Shown: piece by piece, positions 20,363 to 28,600 of the stretch
Layout: each line of letters opens with the position of its first letter
How positions within the stretch are numbered: position 1 is the stretch's first letter
Assembly (NCBI GenBank): GCA_964371945.1
Contig: CAYJPA010000083.1
Location: 1-28,600, forward strand
Direction: 5' to 3'
Origin: CAYJPA01 sp964371945
GTDB lineage: Bacteria; Chloroflexota; Chloroflexia; Thermomicrobiales; UBA6265
Length of the DNA: 28,600 bases
Translations under genes and position numbers: made by a program
The notes under the pieces: model-generated
What the model was told of the DNA's origin: nothing
Databases searched by the model: none
Seen by the model: the letters and a program-made list of their open reading frames with translations, nothing else

Positions 20363-22753
20363 GTGTCGAATCTCGAACAATCGACCGTATTGACCAAACT
20401 CGAGCTCCCGGCGATTCGCGAGCGACTTGCCGGGCTTTGCCGTTTCTCGGTCAGCGCCGAACGGGCACGTGAGATCGGCCCCACCGGTGACGCGAAGATC
20501 GTTTCGTATCTCCTGGATGTGACCCAGGAGGCAGTCGACCTCGTCACAAACTTTCCAGACATCACCATCGGCGGCGCACGAGACATCCGCGACCACGCGG
20601 AAAAGGCGGAGAAAGGCGGAAGGCTGCAACCGCCTGAGTTATTGCTTGTTCACGACATGGTCGTGGCCGCACGCGGGCTCAGGAGATCCCTTTTTCGTTT
20701 GCCCGAGGTGGAGACGCGCTTCCGGAACATCTTTGAATTTGCCAACCACGTTGCCGATTTGCCGGATCTCGAAGCGGACATCGGCCGTTCGATCAGTCCA
20801 CGCGGCGATGTGCTCGATAGCGCGAGCGATGAGCTCGGCCGTATCCGGCGAGCAATCCGGTTCAATCATTCGCGCCTCATCGAAAAACTGACCTCGATGA
20901 TGAACGGCAAATACGCCGCGGCCGTGCAGGATGCGATCATCACGACGCGCGATGGCCGCTACGTCATCCCGATTAGGGCCGATGCCCGGGCACAGGCATC
21001 GGGCGTCGTGCATGACACTTCTGCCAGCGGTCAAACGCTGTTCATGGAGCCGTTCGAGGTCGTCGAGCTCAACAACAAGTGGCGCGAAGAGCAGATCGCC
21101 GAGCAGCGAGAGATCGACCGGATTCTCGACGCCTTGAGCGATCTCGTCGGACAAAGGGCCGAGCGGCTCCGGCAAACCGTTGAGGCAATGGCGGCGATTG
21201 AGCTGGCACTGGCCAAGGCCAGACTCGCGTTCGAAATGCGCGCCACACGGCCGGCACTCTGGACCGGCAAAGGTTCAAATCCGGAAGGCCACCGGACCCA
21301 TCGGATCAGACTCGTGCGCGCGCGTCATCCATTGCTGGATCCTGCCACGGTGGTTCCGATTGATATCGAAATCGGCGAGCGCTATCGAGCGTTGCTGATT
21401 ACCGGGCCGAATACCGGCGGCAAGACGGTTGCGTTGAAAACGGTCGGGTTGCTCTGCCTGATGACTCAGTCTGGGCTCTTTATTCCGGCAGACGATAGCT
21501 CGGTCGTCAGCGTTTTCCCCGGCATCTATGTCGACATCGGCGACGAGCAGAGCATTGCCCAGAGTCTTTCGACCTTTTCCGCCCATATGCGGAATGTGAT
21601 CGCGATGCTCTCCGAGGTCGCGCCAGACAGTCTGGTGCTGCTTGACGAGATGGGAGCCGGAACCGATCCGCAAGAGGGTTCTGCGCTGGCGCGAGCGTTG
21701 ATCACCGAGCTGCTCGAGCGCGGTCCGCTCGTGATCGCGACGACCCACTATTCCGAGGTCAAGGCGTATGCCTATGCGACAGACTCGGTTGAGAATGCGA
21801 GCGTCGAGTTCGATGTCCGCAGTCTCGCGCCGACCTTTCGCCTGACGATCGGCGTTCCCGGACGCTCGAACGCGATCGCGATCGCACGGCGCCTGGGGAT
21901 GAACCGCTCGGTGCTCGAACGGGCAAGCGCACTCATTGATCCAAATGAGATCAGGGCGGACGCGCTGTTGGAGGATATCCGGCGCCGGCGCGACGAGGCC
22001 GAATCGCTGTTGAAGCGGGCGAAGGAAGCCGAACAGGAAGCGAATCAACTTCGGAAACAAGCGAACAAGGAGCTCAGGGACGCGGAGATCGAACGCCGTT
22101 CCGCGCGCGAGCAGGCGCTCGCCGAGGCACAAAGCGAACTCGACGAGGTGAGGCAGACGCTTCGCCGGCTTCAGCGAGATCGTGAAACGACCTCAGTTGG
22201 ACGAGAACAGGTCGATCAACGACGGCTGGAAGTCGACAAAGCCGCGGATGTCGTTCGTACGTTCAAGCGCGTTCAGGTTCCGGTCAGGTTATTGACCCCG
22301 GAATCGGTCATTCGCGTCGGCGATCGTGTGCAGATCATTCCCTTGAATCAGGAGGGTGAAGTCGTCGGCCTGGATGACGACACCGCCGAAATCCAGCTTG
22401 GGTCGCTCAAGATGCGGCAGCCGCTCGAAGCATTGACACGGCTCGGACGCGCCCGGCAGGAAGAGCAGCGGCGAGCAGTGGTGATACCGGCGGCGGCCGG
22501 ATTCGTGCCGATTGAGATCGATATCCGGGGCCAGCGGGTGTCGGAGGTCGAGGACGCACTCGAGCGCTATCTGGAGGACGCTTACCGATACGGATTGCCC
22601 AATGTGCGGATCATCCATGGCAAGGGAACGGGCGCGTTGCGTCAGGTAGTTCGTGACTATTTGAGCAGCCACCCCGCGGTCGCGAGATTCGTGACCGCGC
22701 CGGCCAACGAAGGCGGGGACGGCGCGACGCTGGCCTATTTCCTCACGGAATAG
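20363..22753 (+). CDS. mutS2: MutS2, endonuclease of the MutS family with Smr domain
   Basis: MutS2 does not do normal mismatch repair. In various bacteria it limits homologous recombination or splits collided ribosomes. The 796-residue protein lacks the MutS mismatch-binding N-terminus and starts with the MutS core and lever. The ATPase has GPNTGGKT (348-355), DEMGAGTD (428-435) and TTHYSEVKAYAY. A long charged coiled coil (about 525-640) and a KOW-like segment (GDRVQIIPLNQEGEVVGL) follow. The C-terminal Smr nuclease domain (about 714-796) has DIRGQR and HGKGTGALR (752-760). All parts are intact. GTG 20363 is the likely start; the nearest GGAGG lies rather far upstream (20344-20348), and TTG 20390 is an alternative. 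It is cotranscribed with cvpA. Confidence 0.96.
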   Translation: MSNLEQSTVLTKLELPAIRERLAGLCRFSVSAERAREIGPTGDAKIVSYLLDVTQEAVDLVTNFPDITIGGARDIRDHAEKAEKGGRLQPPELLLVHDMVVAARGLRRSLFRLPEVETRFRNIFEFANHVADLPDLEADIGRSISPRGDVLDSASDELGRIRRAIRFNHSRLIEKLTSMMNGKYAAAVQDAIITTRDGRYVIPIRADARAQASGVVHDTSASGQTLFMEPFEVVELNNKWREEQIAEQREIDRILDALSDLVGQRAERLRQTVEAMAAIELALAKARLAFEMRATRPALWTGKGSNPEGHRTHRIRLVRARHPLLDPATVVPIDIEIGERYRALLITGPNTGGKTVALKTVGLLCLMTQSGLFIPADDSSVVSVFPGIYVDIGDEQSIAQSLSTFSAHMRNVIAMLSEVAPDSLVLLDEMGAGTDPQEGSALARALITELLERGPLVIATTHYSEVKAYAYATDSVENASVEFDVRSLAPTFRLTIGVPGRSNAIAIARRLGMNRSVLERASALIDPNEIRADALLEDIRRRRDEAESLLKRAKEAEQEANQLRKQANKELRDAEIERRSAREQALAEAQSELDEVRQTLRRLQRDRETTSVGREQVDQRRLEVDKAADVVRTFKRVQVPVRLLTPESVIRVGDRVQIIPLNQEGEVVGLDDDTAEIQLGSLKMRQPLEALTRLGRARQEEQRRAVVIPAAAGFVPIEIDIRGQRVSEVEDALERYLEDAYRYGLPNVRIIHGKGTGALRQVVRDYLSSHPAVARFVTAPANEGGDGATLAYFLTE

Positions 22754-22831
22754 CCATGCTGCTGGTCTGGCACGTTCGCCTATTTCAAGGATCGAATCGT
22801 GAGAAGAGGAAGGGGCGCCAAACCGGCATTA

Positions 22832-25800
22832 CTAAACCGGAACGGGCTCTGCCGCGAGATCGACCGCGTCCAAAACGGTATTGATCGCTTGTTCCCAGGG
22901 AACGGTGAGGTCCGGTAACCGCAATCGGATCGAGTTCGGTGTCAAGCGCACTGCCTGACCGAGCTTCGAGCTCAGCTTCCGGCTGTCGAGCAGCCGGGTG
23001 AGCGCCGGTCTGATCACGATCTCCCGTTCGCGCTCGATCATCGACTCAATACCGAGCTCTTCGCATCGGAGCCGCATCGAGATCAACGCCAGCAGGTGCT
23101 CAACCTCTTCGGGAACCGGGCCGAACCGGTCGACCAGCTCATCCCGCATTTCGGTCAGTTCCCGGTACGAGGAGACGGCAGCGACCCGCCGATACGTCGC
23201 GAGTCGCAATTCCATATCGGACACGTACGATGCCGGAATCAATGCGGTCAGCGGCAGATCGAGCGTAATCGCATTGTGTTCGACGAACGGCCGACCGGCG
23301 CGGATCTCTTCGACCGCCTGGCTCAAGAGGCGAATGTAGAGATCGAACCCGATCTCCGCGATGTGTCCGCTCTGTTCCGCGCCGAGGATGTTGCCGGCGC
23401 CACGGATCTCCATATCCCGCATCGCGACCCGAAGACCAGCGCCAAGCTCCGTTGCTTCCTGGATTGCCTCGAGCCGCGCCTGGGCTTCCGGACTCAAATG
23501 CTTCCCCGGTTTGTGGATCAGGTAGGCGTACGCGCGATTGGTGCTGCGTCCAACGCGGCCGCGGAGTTGATAGAGCTGCGTCAGTCCAAACCGATCGGCA
23601 TCGTCAATCACGATTGTATTGACATTCGGGATGTCGATTCCCGATTCGATGATGGTGGTGCAGACGAGCACATCGTAGTCGTGCCGGACGAACGAGAGGA
23701 TGACCTCCTCCAGCACTTCCTCGTCCATTTGTCCGTGACCAACCCCGAACCGTGCTTCCGGTACGAGCTCTCGCAATCGATGCGCCATGCGGTCGATGCT
23801 GTGCACCCGGTTGTGCACGATGTAGACCTGCCCACCGCGCTCCAGTTCCCGCAGGATCACCTCCCGGATCAGTTTGTCGTCGCTGCTGGTGACGAAGGTG
23901 CGGATCGGCAAACGTGCCTGAGGCGCGGTGTCGATCACGCTGATATCGCGAATGCCGGCGAGCGACATGTGCAGCGTGCGCGGAATCGGGGTGGCGCTCA
24001 TCGTCATCACATCGACTTCGGTTCGCAACAACTTCAGGAACTCCTTCTGACGGACTCCGAAACGTTGCTCTTCGTCGATCACGACCAGACCGAGGTCCTT
24101 GAACTTGATGTCCTTCTGAACGAGACGATGCGTTCCGATGACGATATCGACCGTTCCGTCTGCCAGCCCTTTGACGATCTCACGCTGCTCCTGCTTCGAT
24201 TTCAAGCGGGAGAGCATTTCGACCCGGACCGGGAACGCTGCCAGGCGCTGATTGAACGTGGTCGAGTGCTGCAGCGCCAATACCGTGGTCGGCACAAGCA
24301 TGGCAACCTGACGTCCGTTGTTCACAGCCTTGAACGCCGCTCGCAGCGCGACTTCCGTCTTGCCAAAGCCAACGTCGCCGCAGACGAGGCGGTCCATCGG
24401 TTTCGCGGACTCGAGATCGCGCTTCACATCTTCGATCGCGCGAAACTGATCGGCTGTTTCGGTGTACGGGAACGATTCGGCCAGTTCGACGTCCCACGAC
24501 GTGTCCGATGCGAACTGACGCCCGCCGATCGTTTCGCGGGCGGCATAAAGCTGAATGAGCTCGAACGCCATTTCGCGAACGGCACGGCGAACGCGGGCCT
24601 TGGTGCGCACCCATTCGCCGGATCCGAGCTTGGTGGCGACTGGATCGAGGCCGCCGCCGGAATAGCGGGTGACGCGGTCGCTCTGATCGACCGGAACGTA
24701 AAGCCTGTCGCCCTTGGCGTATTCGAGCAGCAGATACTCGCGCTCAACACCGCTTGTGCTCTGCCGGATCAAACCGGTGAATTTCGCGATGCCGTGATCG
24801 ATGTGGACGACGAACTCACCCGGCGTCAGACTGTTTGCGAATGCGACCTGATCGGCCACGGAGCGGCGCGATCCACGCCGGGTTTGTTTGTGGAATCCGA
24901 AGATCTCGAGATCCGCGAGCAGGAGAATCCGTTCGGACGGCAGCATGAAGCCGCCGTCGAGATCCGAGGTCCGAACTTCGAGCATGCCTGGCAGGAGCGG
25001 CGCTGGTGTGGTCTGATCGCGGCGCTTGTCGCGTCTCGGAAAGAGGCCGTGCTCCTCGAAGATCTCGGTCACCCGGTCCACTTGATCGGTTGCCACGGTG
25101 ACCCGCCAGCCCTCGTCGGTGCGTTCTTTCACCTCGGAGACGACGCGCATGATCCGGCCCGCGAAAACCGGCGACTCGACGATCGACGTTAGGCTGGTGA
25201 GATCACCCTCAGGTGGCTCACTGAGTCCGAAGTGAATCTGTTGGCGGCGGACGATCTGTCCTCGAATCTCGCCCCAGGTTGCGAACGGACGGCGCAATCC
25301 AGGCGGCAGTTCCCCGTTCTCTTCGAACCCTCCAAGCAGCTCGGTGGCATAGGATTCGAGATGCTCCGCGGACCGCACGACCGCTGATGGTTCGTCCAGA
25401 ATGATTAGCAGATTGTCCGGCGCGTGATCGAGCAGCGTCGCGGGTGTGCTCATGAGGTACGGGGCGAAGAGGTCCACCGACGCCGGCGTGTCTCCAATCT
25501 CCATCCGTTCGACCGTGCGCTCCCATTCGACGTGGACTTCGGGACGCAAGCGACTCCAATCCAGTTCTCGTAGCGCCGTTGCCGCGTCCTGGAGGCGCCA
25601 TAGCGGGAGATCGCTGGGTGGAAGCAGCGTGAGCTCAACCAGACGCTGATCGGAGCGCTGAGTCGATGGATTGAATGTTCGAATGCTGTCGATCTCATCG
25701 CCGAAAAGATCGATCCGGATTGGCGTTGGACTTGACGGAGGGAAAAAGTCGACGATCCCACCCCGGCGGGCTATTGACCCAGGTTCCTGCACCAACGCAT

Positions 25801-26359
25801 CCGGCTGGTAACCGAGCTTGATCGCCCAAAGCATGAACGAATCCGCGTCGAGACGATCTCCGGCGCGAAGGAGGCGCGTCTGCTCCGCTAGATCTTCCGG
25901 CGTCATGACCAGATGCATTAAACCGCGAGCGGGCATCACCAGCACAGAAGGCTTCGCAGATTCGTTCGAAAAGCCGCGAAGGAGCGTGATTCTGCGGGCT
26001 GCCGCCTCGAAGTCGACCGGCAGTTGCTCGTACGGCAGCGCCTCAGGCGCCGGCCATCGTTCCGCCGGCCAATCCGGTGGCAGAAATTCATTGATAGCGG
26101 CGCAAAGGGCGTCGGCCCGGTCGTCGCGGGCTGTCACGACCAGCGCCGGCCGGTTCAGCGATTGGATGAGCATCGCGGCAAGTGCCGGACGGGCTGAGAG
26201 AGGAAAATCCGCGATCGCCAGCACGCCGCGAACACTCTCTGCCCTGGCCAGAAGCGTCTTGATCTCACTTGACTCGCCGATGGCAGGGAGAAGGTGGGCT
26301 AAGGTCACGGGCACCCCATTACGCGACATCGCCGGATTGGGGCGATGTCGTTTCTCCAA
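22832..26359 (-). CDS. mfd: Mfd, transcription-repair coupling factor
   Basis: Mfd removes RNA polymerase stalled at DNA damage and brings UvrA to the site. The product, up to 1175 residues, has the UvrB-like N-terminal modules (to about 470), the RNA-polymerase-binding domain beginning near GEFVVHIDHGIAKF (about 510-525), and the RecG-like translocase with GDVGFGKT (661-668), DEEQRFG (762-768) and SATPIPRTL. Motif VI-type LRGRVGRSTNRAYAY and the C-terminal TRCF domain (LLALISMRLRCEELGI) complete it. The start is uncertain: ATG 26359 and ATG 26329 flank or lie in a strong hairpin; GTG 26314 or GTG 26308 is possible and would shorten the protein by 15-17 residues. The last 60 residues look typical. 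It is convergent with mutS2 and divergent from comEA. Confidence 0.95.
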   Translation of the reverse strand: MEKRHRPNPAMSRNGVPVTLAHLLPAIGESSEIKTLLARAESVRGVLAIADFPLSARPALAAMLIQSLNRPALVVTARDDRADALCAAINEFLPPDWPAERWPAPEALPYEQLPVDFEAAARRITLLRGFSNESAKPSVLVMPARGLMHLVMTPEDLAEQTRLLRAGDRLDADSFMLWAIKLGYQPDALVQEPGSIARRGGIVDFFPPSSPTPIRIDLFGDEIDSIRTFNPSTQRSDQRLVELTLLPPSDLPLWRLQDAATALRELDWSRLRPEVHVEWERTVERMEIGDTPASVDLFAPYLMSTPATLLDHAPDNLLIILDEPSAVVRSAEHLESYATELLGGFEENGELPPGLRRPFATWGEIRGQIVRRQQIHFGLSEPPEGDLTSLTSIVESPVFAGRIMRVVSEVKERTDEGWRVTVATDQVDRVTEIFEEHGLFPRRDKRRDQTTPAPLLPGMLEVRTSDLDGGFMLPSERILLLADLEIFGFHKQTRRGSRRSVADQVAFANSLTPGEFVVHIDHGIAKFTGLIRQSTSGVEREYLLLEYAKGDRLYVPVDQSDRVTRYSGGGLDPVATKLGSGEWVRTKARVRRAVREMAFELIQLYAARETIGGRQFASDTSWDVELAESFPYTETADQFRAIEDVKRDLESAKPMDRLVCGDVGFGKTEVALRAAFKAVNNGRQVAMLVPTTVLALQHSTTFNQRLAAFPVRVEMLSRLKSKQEQREIVKGLADGTVDIVIGTHRLVQKDIKFKDLGLVVIDEEQRFGVRQKEFLKLLRTEVDVMTMSATPIPRTLHMSLAGIRDISVIDTAPQARLPIRTFVTSSDDKLIREVILRELERGGQVYIVHNRVHSIDRMAHRLRELVPEARFGVGHGQMDEEVLEEVILSFVRHDYDVLVCTTIIESGIDIPNVNTIVIDDADRFGLTQLYQLRGRVGRSTNRAYAYLIHKPGKHLSPEAQARLEAIQEATELGAGLRVAMRDMEIRGAGNILGAEQSGHIAEIGFDLYIRLLSQAVEEIRAGRPFVEHNAITLDLPLTALIPASYVSDMELRLATYRRVAAVSSYRELTEMRDELVDRFGPVPEEVEHLLALISMRLRCEELGIESMIEREREIVIRPALTRLLDSRKLSSKLGQAVRLTPNSIRLRLPDLTVPWEQAINTVLDAVDLAAEPVPV
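26324..26350. promoter_or_regulatory. Perfect 10-bp hairpin at the mfd 5' end
   Basis: CGACATCGCC (26324-26333) and GGCGATGTCG (26341-26350) pair perfectly around a seven-base loop. One candidate mfd start (ATG 26329) lies inside the stem, so it would be masked in the message. This could control mfd translation, or indicate that translation begins downstream at a GTG. A weak extended -10 (TGG-TAAACT) for mfd lies at 26406-26414. Confidence 0.45.
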
Positions 26360-26501
26360 CGTTTATTCCGCGAACCTCGCCGAAACGGTTTGGTCGCGGC
26401 AGAAAAGTTTACCACGCGCTTGCCAAATTCTCGTTTTTCTCCGAAAGTACATCAGATCAGGTCAGAAAGCATCTTGGCGGACGTGGTCTGGAGTCGCAAT
26501 C

Positions 26502-27092
26502 TTGGCGAACAAGCACATTCTTGTGGTTGTCCTGGCCGCGGTAGGCGCGGGCGTCTCCGCGTTTGTCGCTGCCTTGTTGTTCGATCAGCGAAGCGGTTCG
26601 ACGATCGTCATCAAAGACCCGATCGTCGAAACGGAGATCGTGGTCTGGATCGGTGGAGCGGTTGCGACGCCGGGCGTTTACACGCTTCCCGCTGGGGCCC
26701 GCTTGAACGAGGCGATCGAACGAGCAGGAGGGCTCACTGGGAGCGCCGACACCGGGTCGCTCAATATGGCCGAGCGTATTGACGACGAGGCCCGGATCGA
26801 GATTCCCGACGTCACACATTCAGTGGAGTTGCCGGACAACGGCAGCCCAATCGCGATTCCTGCAGCACCGACCAAAGCCATAGTCACAGCAGACACGCGA
26901 ATCGACATCAACACGGCTGACGCGGCAACGCTCGAGTCGTTGCCGGGAATTGGGCCGGTTCTCGCCGTGAGAATCGTTGAATACCGTACTCAAAACGGAC
27001 CGTTTGAGCGAATCGAAGAACTCGCCGGCGTGAACGGCGTGTCGTCCAAGATGGTCGATTCACTTCGCGAACTGATCACCGTCGGTTCATGA
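26502..27092 (+). CDS. comEA: ComEA-like DNA-binding competence protein
   Basis: ComEA binds incoming double-stranded DNA outside the membrane and hands it to the ComEC channel. The 196-residue protein starts at TTG 26502 with GGAG nine bases before it. It has a membrane anchor (about residues 5-27), a SLBB domain (46-103, VWIGGAVATPGVYTLPAGARL) and, after a linker, a helix-hairpin-helix domain (135-196) with INTADAATLESLPGIGPVLA and NGPFERIEELAGV. This is the standard ComEA layout. The longer frame upstream lies opposite mfd and is not coding. Its stop overlaps the comEC start (ATGA), so the two are translationally coupled. Confidence 0.93.
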   Translation: MANKHILVVVLAAVGAGVSAFVAALLFDQRSGSTIVIKDPIVETEIVVWIGGAVATPGVYTLPAGARLNEAIERAGGLTGSADTGSLNMAERIDDEARIEIPDVTHSVELPDNGSPIAIPAAPTKAIVTADTRIDINTADAATLESLPGIGPVLAVRIVEYRTQNGPFERIEELAGVNGVSSKMVDSLRELITVGS

Positions 27093-28600
27093 CCGGAATC
27101 ACGCTTGGTCTTGCACTTGTCTTGGGAGCGGCACTTGGGTGGTCGGGCGTGGTGGCTTGCGCCGGAATCGCCGCCGTGGCCTTCAGTCTAAGGGACCGCG
27201 ATCATATTTGGCTGACGATCCTCGTTCTTTTCTCGATCGTGGGTTGTCTGCGCGTTCATGGGCGCGAACAGATCGTGATCCCGGATTGGGCAGACGGAGA
27301 GCGTCTGCTCGTCGGGAGGGTCGCTAGCGGACCGGTCGAGTCGGGTCGAGCGCAGTCCTTTGATCTTCGAGCCAAGCCCGATGTCATGCGAAACGGCGAC
27401 GAGGAATCGGTAGTGCTTTGCACGTCTGCTCCCGTGTTGCCGGAACTTCACTTCGGCGATGAGATTCGAGCTTTTGGAACCATTCAGCCGCTTGATGTGG
27501 TCGAAGGCAATACCGCCGGGTATTTGAAGAGTCGCGGATGCATTGGAAGCCTCTTCATTCAACGATTCGAGGTTAGTGACGAAGGAGCAGGGCTTCGATC
27601 GGTACTCGATCACATCCGGCGAAGGATGACGACATCGCTTCAGGCGACCTTTACCGGCGACACCGGCGCGCTCATGGCCGGGCTCGTCACTGGTGACGAC
27701 GCGGGACTCTCGCGAGATCAACGCGATGCATTTATCATCACCGGCACGAGCCATGTCACCGCGGTAAGCGGAAGCAACTTGGCGGTCATCTTGGTCTTGC
27801 TCACTGTGCTGGGCGGGCTCGTGGGCCGCGCGAAGACCTTCTGGTGGCAGGCAGTCGTGGTCTTCGCGCTGTGGGGTTATGTTGCGATCATTGGACTGTC
27901 GCCGCCGCCGTTTCGTGCCGCTTGCGTCGCCACTCTGGCACTTGGCGCCATCCGCGCGGGGCGGAGGCCGGACTTTGTAACCCTGAGCGTAATCGTTGCC
28001 GCGGCCGAGCTGGTGATTCGCCCCGCTGACTTCGATTCGCTCGCGTTTCGGCTTTCGACGATTTCGGCAATCGCGCTCGTGCTCGGACTTTGGCGGCGAT
28101 CGCCGACCGGGTTTCGTGGTTGGCTCGGACAGGGCGTGATCGCAACCGCGGTCACCCAGGCGGCGACGAGTCCGATTCTGATACCGACCTTCGGTCGCTT
28201 CACGATCTACGCGATCCCGGCAAACCTGATCGTCGGTCCGATGTGCGCTTTGGCTTTTCCATTCGTATTGATCGCCGGCGTGGTTGGGCTTTTCAGTACG
28301 ACCGCCGCGACGATCGTCGCGGCGCCGGCCGTGCTGCCGGTCGAGATTTCGATGGGCTCAGTCTCCGCGATTGCAGCGCTGCCATATGCCGAATCCGGCT
28401 CGTCGCTTGCCGTCGTCGTGCCCGCCTGGGTCTGGACAACGATTGCCGTCACCGTGGTGATCGCGTTGTCACGGGAGTGCCGCGGAGGGATCGTACGAGT
28501 TGTCCATGAGTTGCGACACCTTGACCCGAACCGCCGGGCGGTCTTGTCCTGTGCGACAGCGAGCGCGGTAGTGGGAGCCTTCGCCGGGTTATGGGTGCGT
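27089..28600 (+). CDS. comEC: ComEC-like DNA uptake channel, N-terminal part (runs off the window)
   Basis: The frame starts at ATG 27089, overlapping the comEA stop codon, and stays open for 504 codons to the end of the window. The first 60 residues form membrane helices, followed by an OB-like soluble segment (about 75-150). Then comes the competence core beginning with TGTSHVTAVSGSNLAVIL (H222), the family's conserved entry, and many helices (ALWGYVAIIGLSPPPFRAA, LIPTFGRFTIYAIPANLIVGP). ComEC is the inner-membrane channel that brings single-stranded DNA into the cell. The C-terminal metallo-beta-lactamase-like domain, if present, would lie beyond the window. Confidence 0.93.
   Translation, partial: MTGITLGLALVLGAALGWSGVVACAGIAAVAFSLRDRDHIWLTILVLFSIVGCLRVHGREQIVIPDWADGERLLVGRVASGPVESGRAQSFDLRAKPDVMRNGDEESVVLCTSAPVLPELHFGDEIRAFGTIQPLDVVEGNTAGYLKSRGCIGSLFIQRFEVSDEGAGLRSVLDHIRRRMTTSLQATFTGDTGALMAGLVTGDDAGLSRDQRDAFIITGTSHVTAVSGSNLAVILVLLTVLGGLVGRAKTFWWQAVVVFALWGYVAIIGLSPPPFRAACVATLALGAIRAGRRPDFVTLSVIVAAAELVIRPADFDSLAFRLSTISAIALVLGLWRRSPTGFRGWLGQGVIATAVTQAATSPILIPTFGRFTIYAIPANLIVGPMCALAFPFVLIAGVVGLFSTTAATIVAAPAVLPVEISMGSVSAIAALPYAESGSSLAVVVPAWVWTTIAVTVVIALSRECRGGIVRVVHELRHLDPNRRAVLSCATASAVVGAFAGLWVR

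Noticed and set aside
23096..25192. 698-residue plus-strand open frame opposite mfd
   Set aside because: It lies wholly within the mfd gene, which has all motifs on the minus strand. Long antisense frames are common in GC-rich DNA.
25818..26501. Long upstream extension of comEA
   Set aside because: It overlaps mfd coding sequence antisense and has no SLBB or HhH content. The TTG at 26502 with GGAG and the membrane anchor marks the true start.
1..28600. CRISPR arrays, insertion sequences, prophage, tRNA or rRNA genes
   Set aside because: I looked for regularly spaced repeats, transposase motifs, terminal inverted repeats and cloverleaf-like gaps and found none. Gaps between genes are short and explained by promoters and hairpins.

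Overview
The window is an ordinary chromosomal segment of a GC-rich bacterium. It is densely packed and carries housekeeping genes, with no rRNA, tRNA, insertion sequence, CRISPR array or prophage that I can see. The combination of a Gram-positive-type LexA box (CGAAC-N4-GTTCG), a mycobacterial-type inositol-1-phosphate synthase, a SecD with Ala-Ser-Pro repeats, an MutS2/CvpA pair and frequent GTG/TTG starts suggests a Chloroflexota bacterium, possibly of the Thermomicrobia/Thermomicrobiales. That assignment is inference from gene flavour, not a database match.

Layout, left to right. (1) 1-1825, minus strand: secD followed by the start of secF (Sec translocase accessory pump), with a good promoter. 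(2) 1836-4423: nadD (minus), divergent from a PHP-family phosphatase and an unknown eight-helix membrane protein (plus), closed by a perfect hairpin facing gyrA. (3) 4478-8651, minus: gyrA, and upstream of it an inositol-1-phosphate synthase whose reading frame is continuous with an N-terminal XRE helix-turn-helix domain. The enzyme part also has its own strong internal ribosome site, and the promoter is surrounded by TTGGGCC half-sites including a perfect 30-bp palindrome. (4) 9038-12420, minus: a PspA membrane-stress cluster (zinc-ribbon/winged-helix membrane protein, DUF4178-like protein, PspA, SPFH-SHOCT protein). (5) 12530-15433, minus: purA, fabZ and a GT4 glycosyltransferase in close series. 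(6) 15571-18822, minus: a DnaJ-like co-chaperone with half the usual zinc motifs, a DUF4126 membrane protein, and a GT-C-like membrane protein. (7) 18925-28600: lexA (minus) divergent from cvpA-mutS2 (plus), then mfd (minus) divergent from comEA-comEC (plus, comEC running off the end). This last part is a DNA repair and DNA uptake neighbourhood.

The most unusual object is the HTH-inositol-phosphate-synthase fusion with its operator array at 7236-8827. It looks like a self-regulated switch for inositol (and so probably phosphoinositide lipid) synthesis that may yield two proteins from one frame. The PspA cluster and a separate 18-bp palindrome between lexA and cvpA are the next most interesting. 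Several promoters, leader hairpins and intrinsic terminators can be read directly and are listed.
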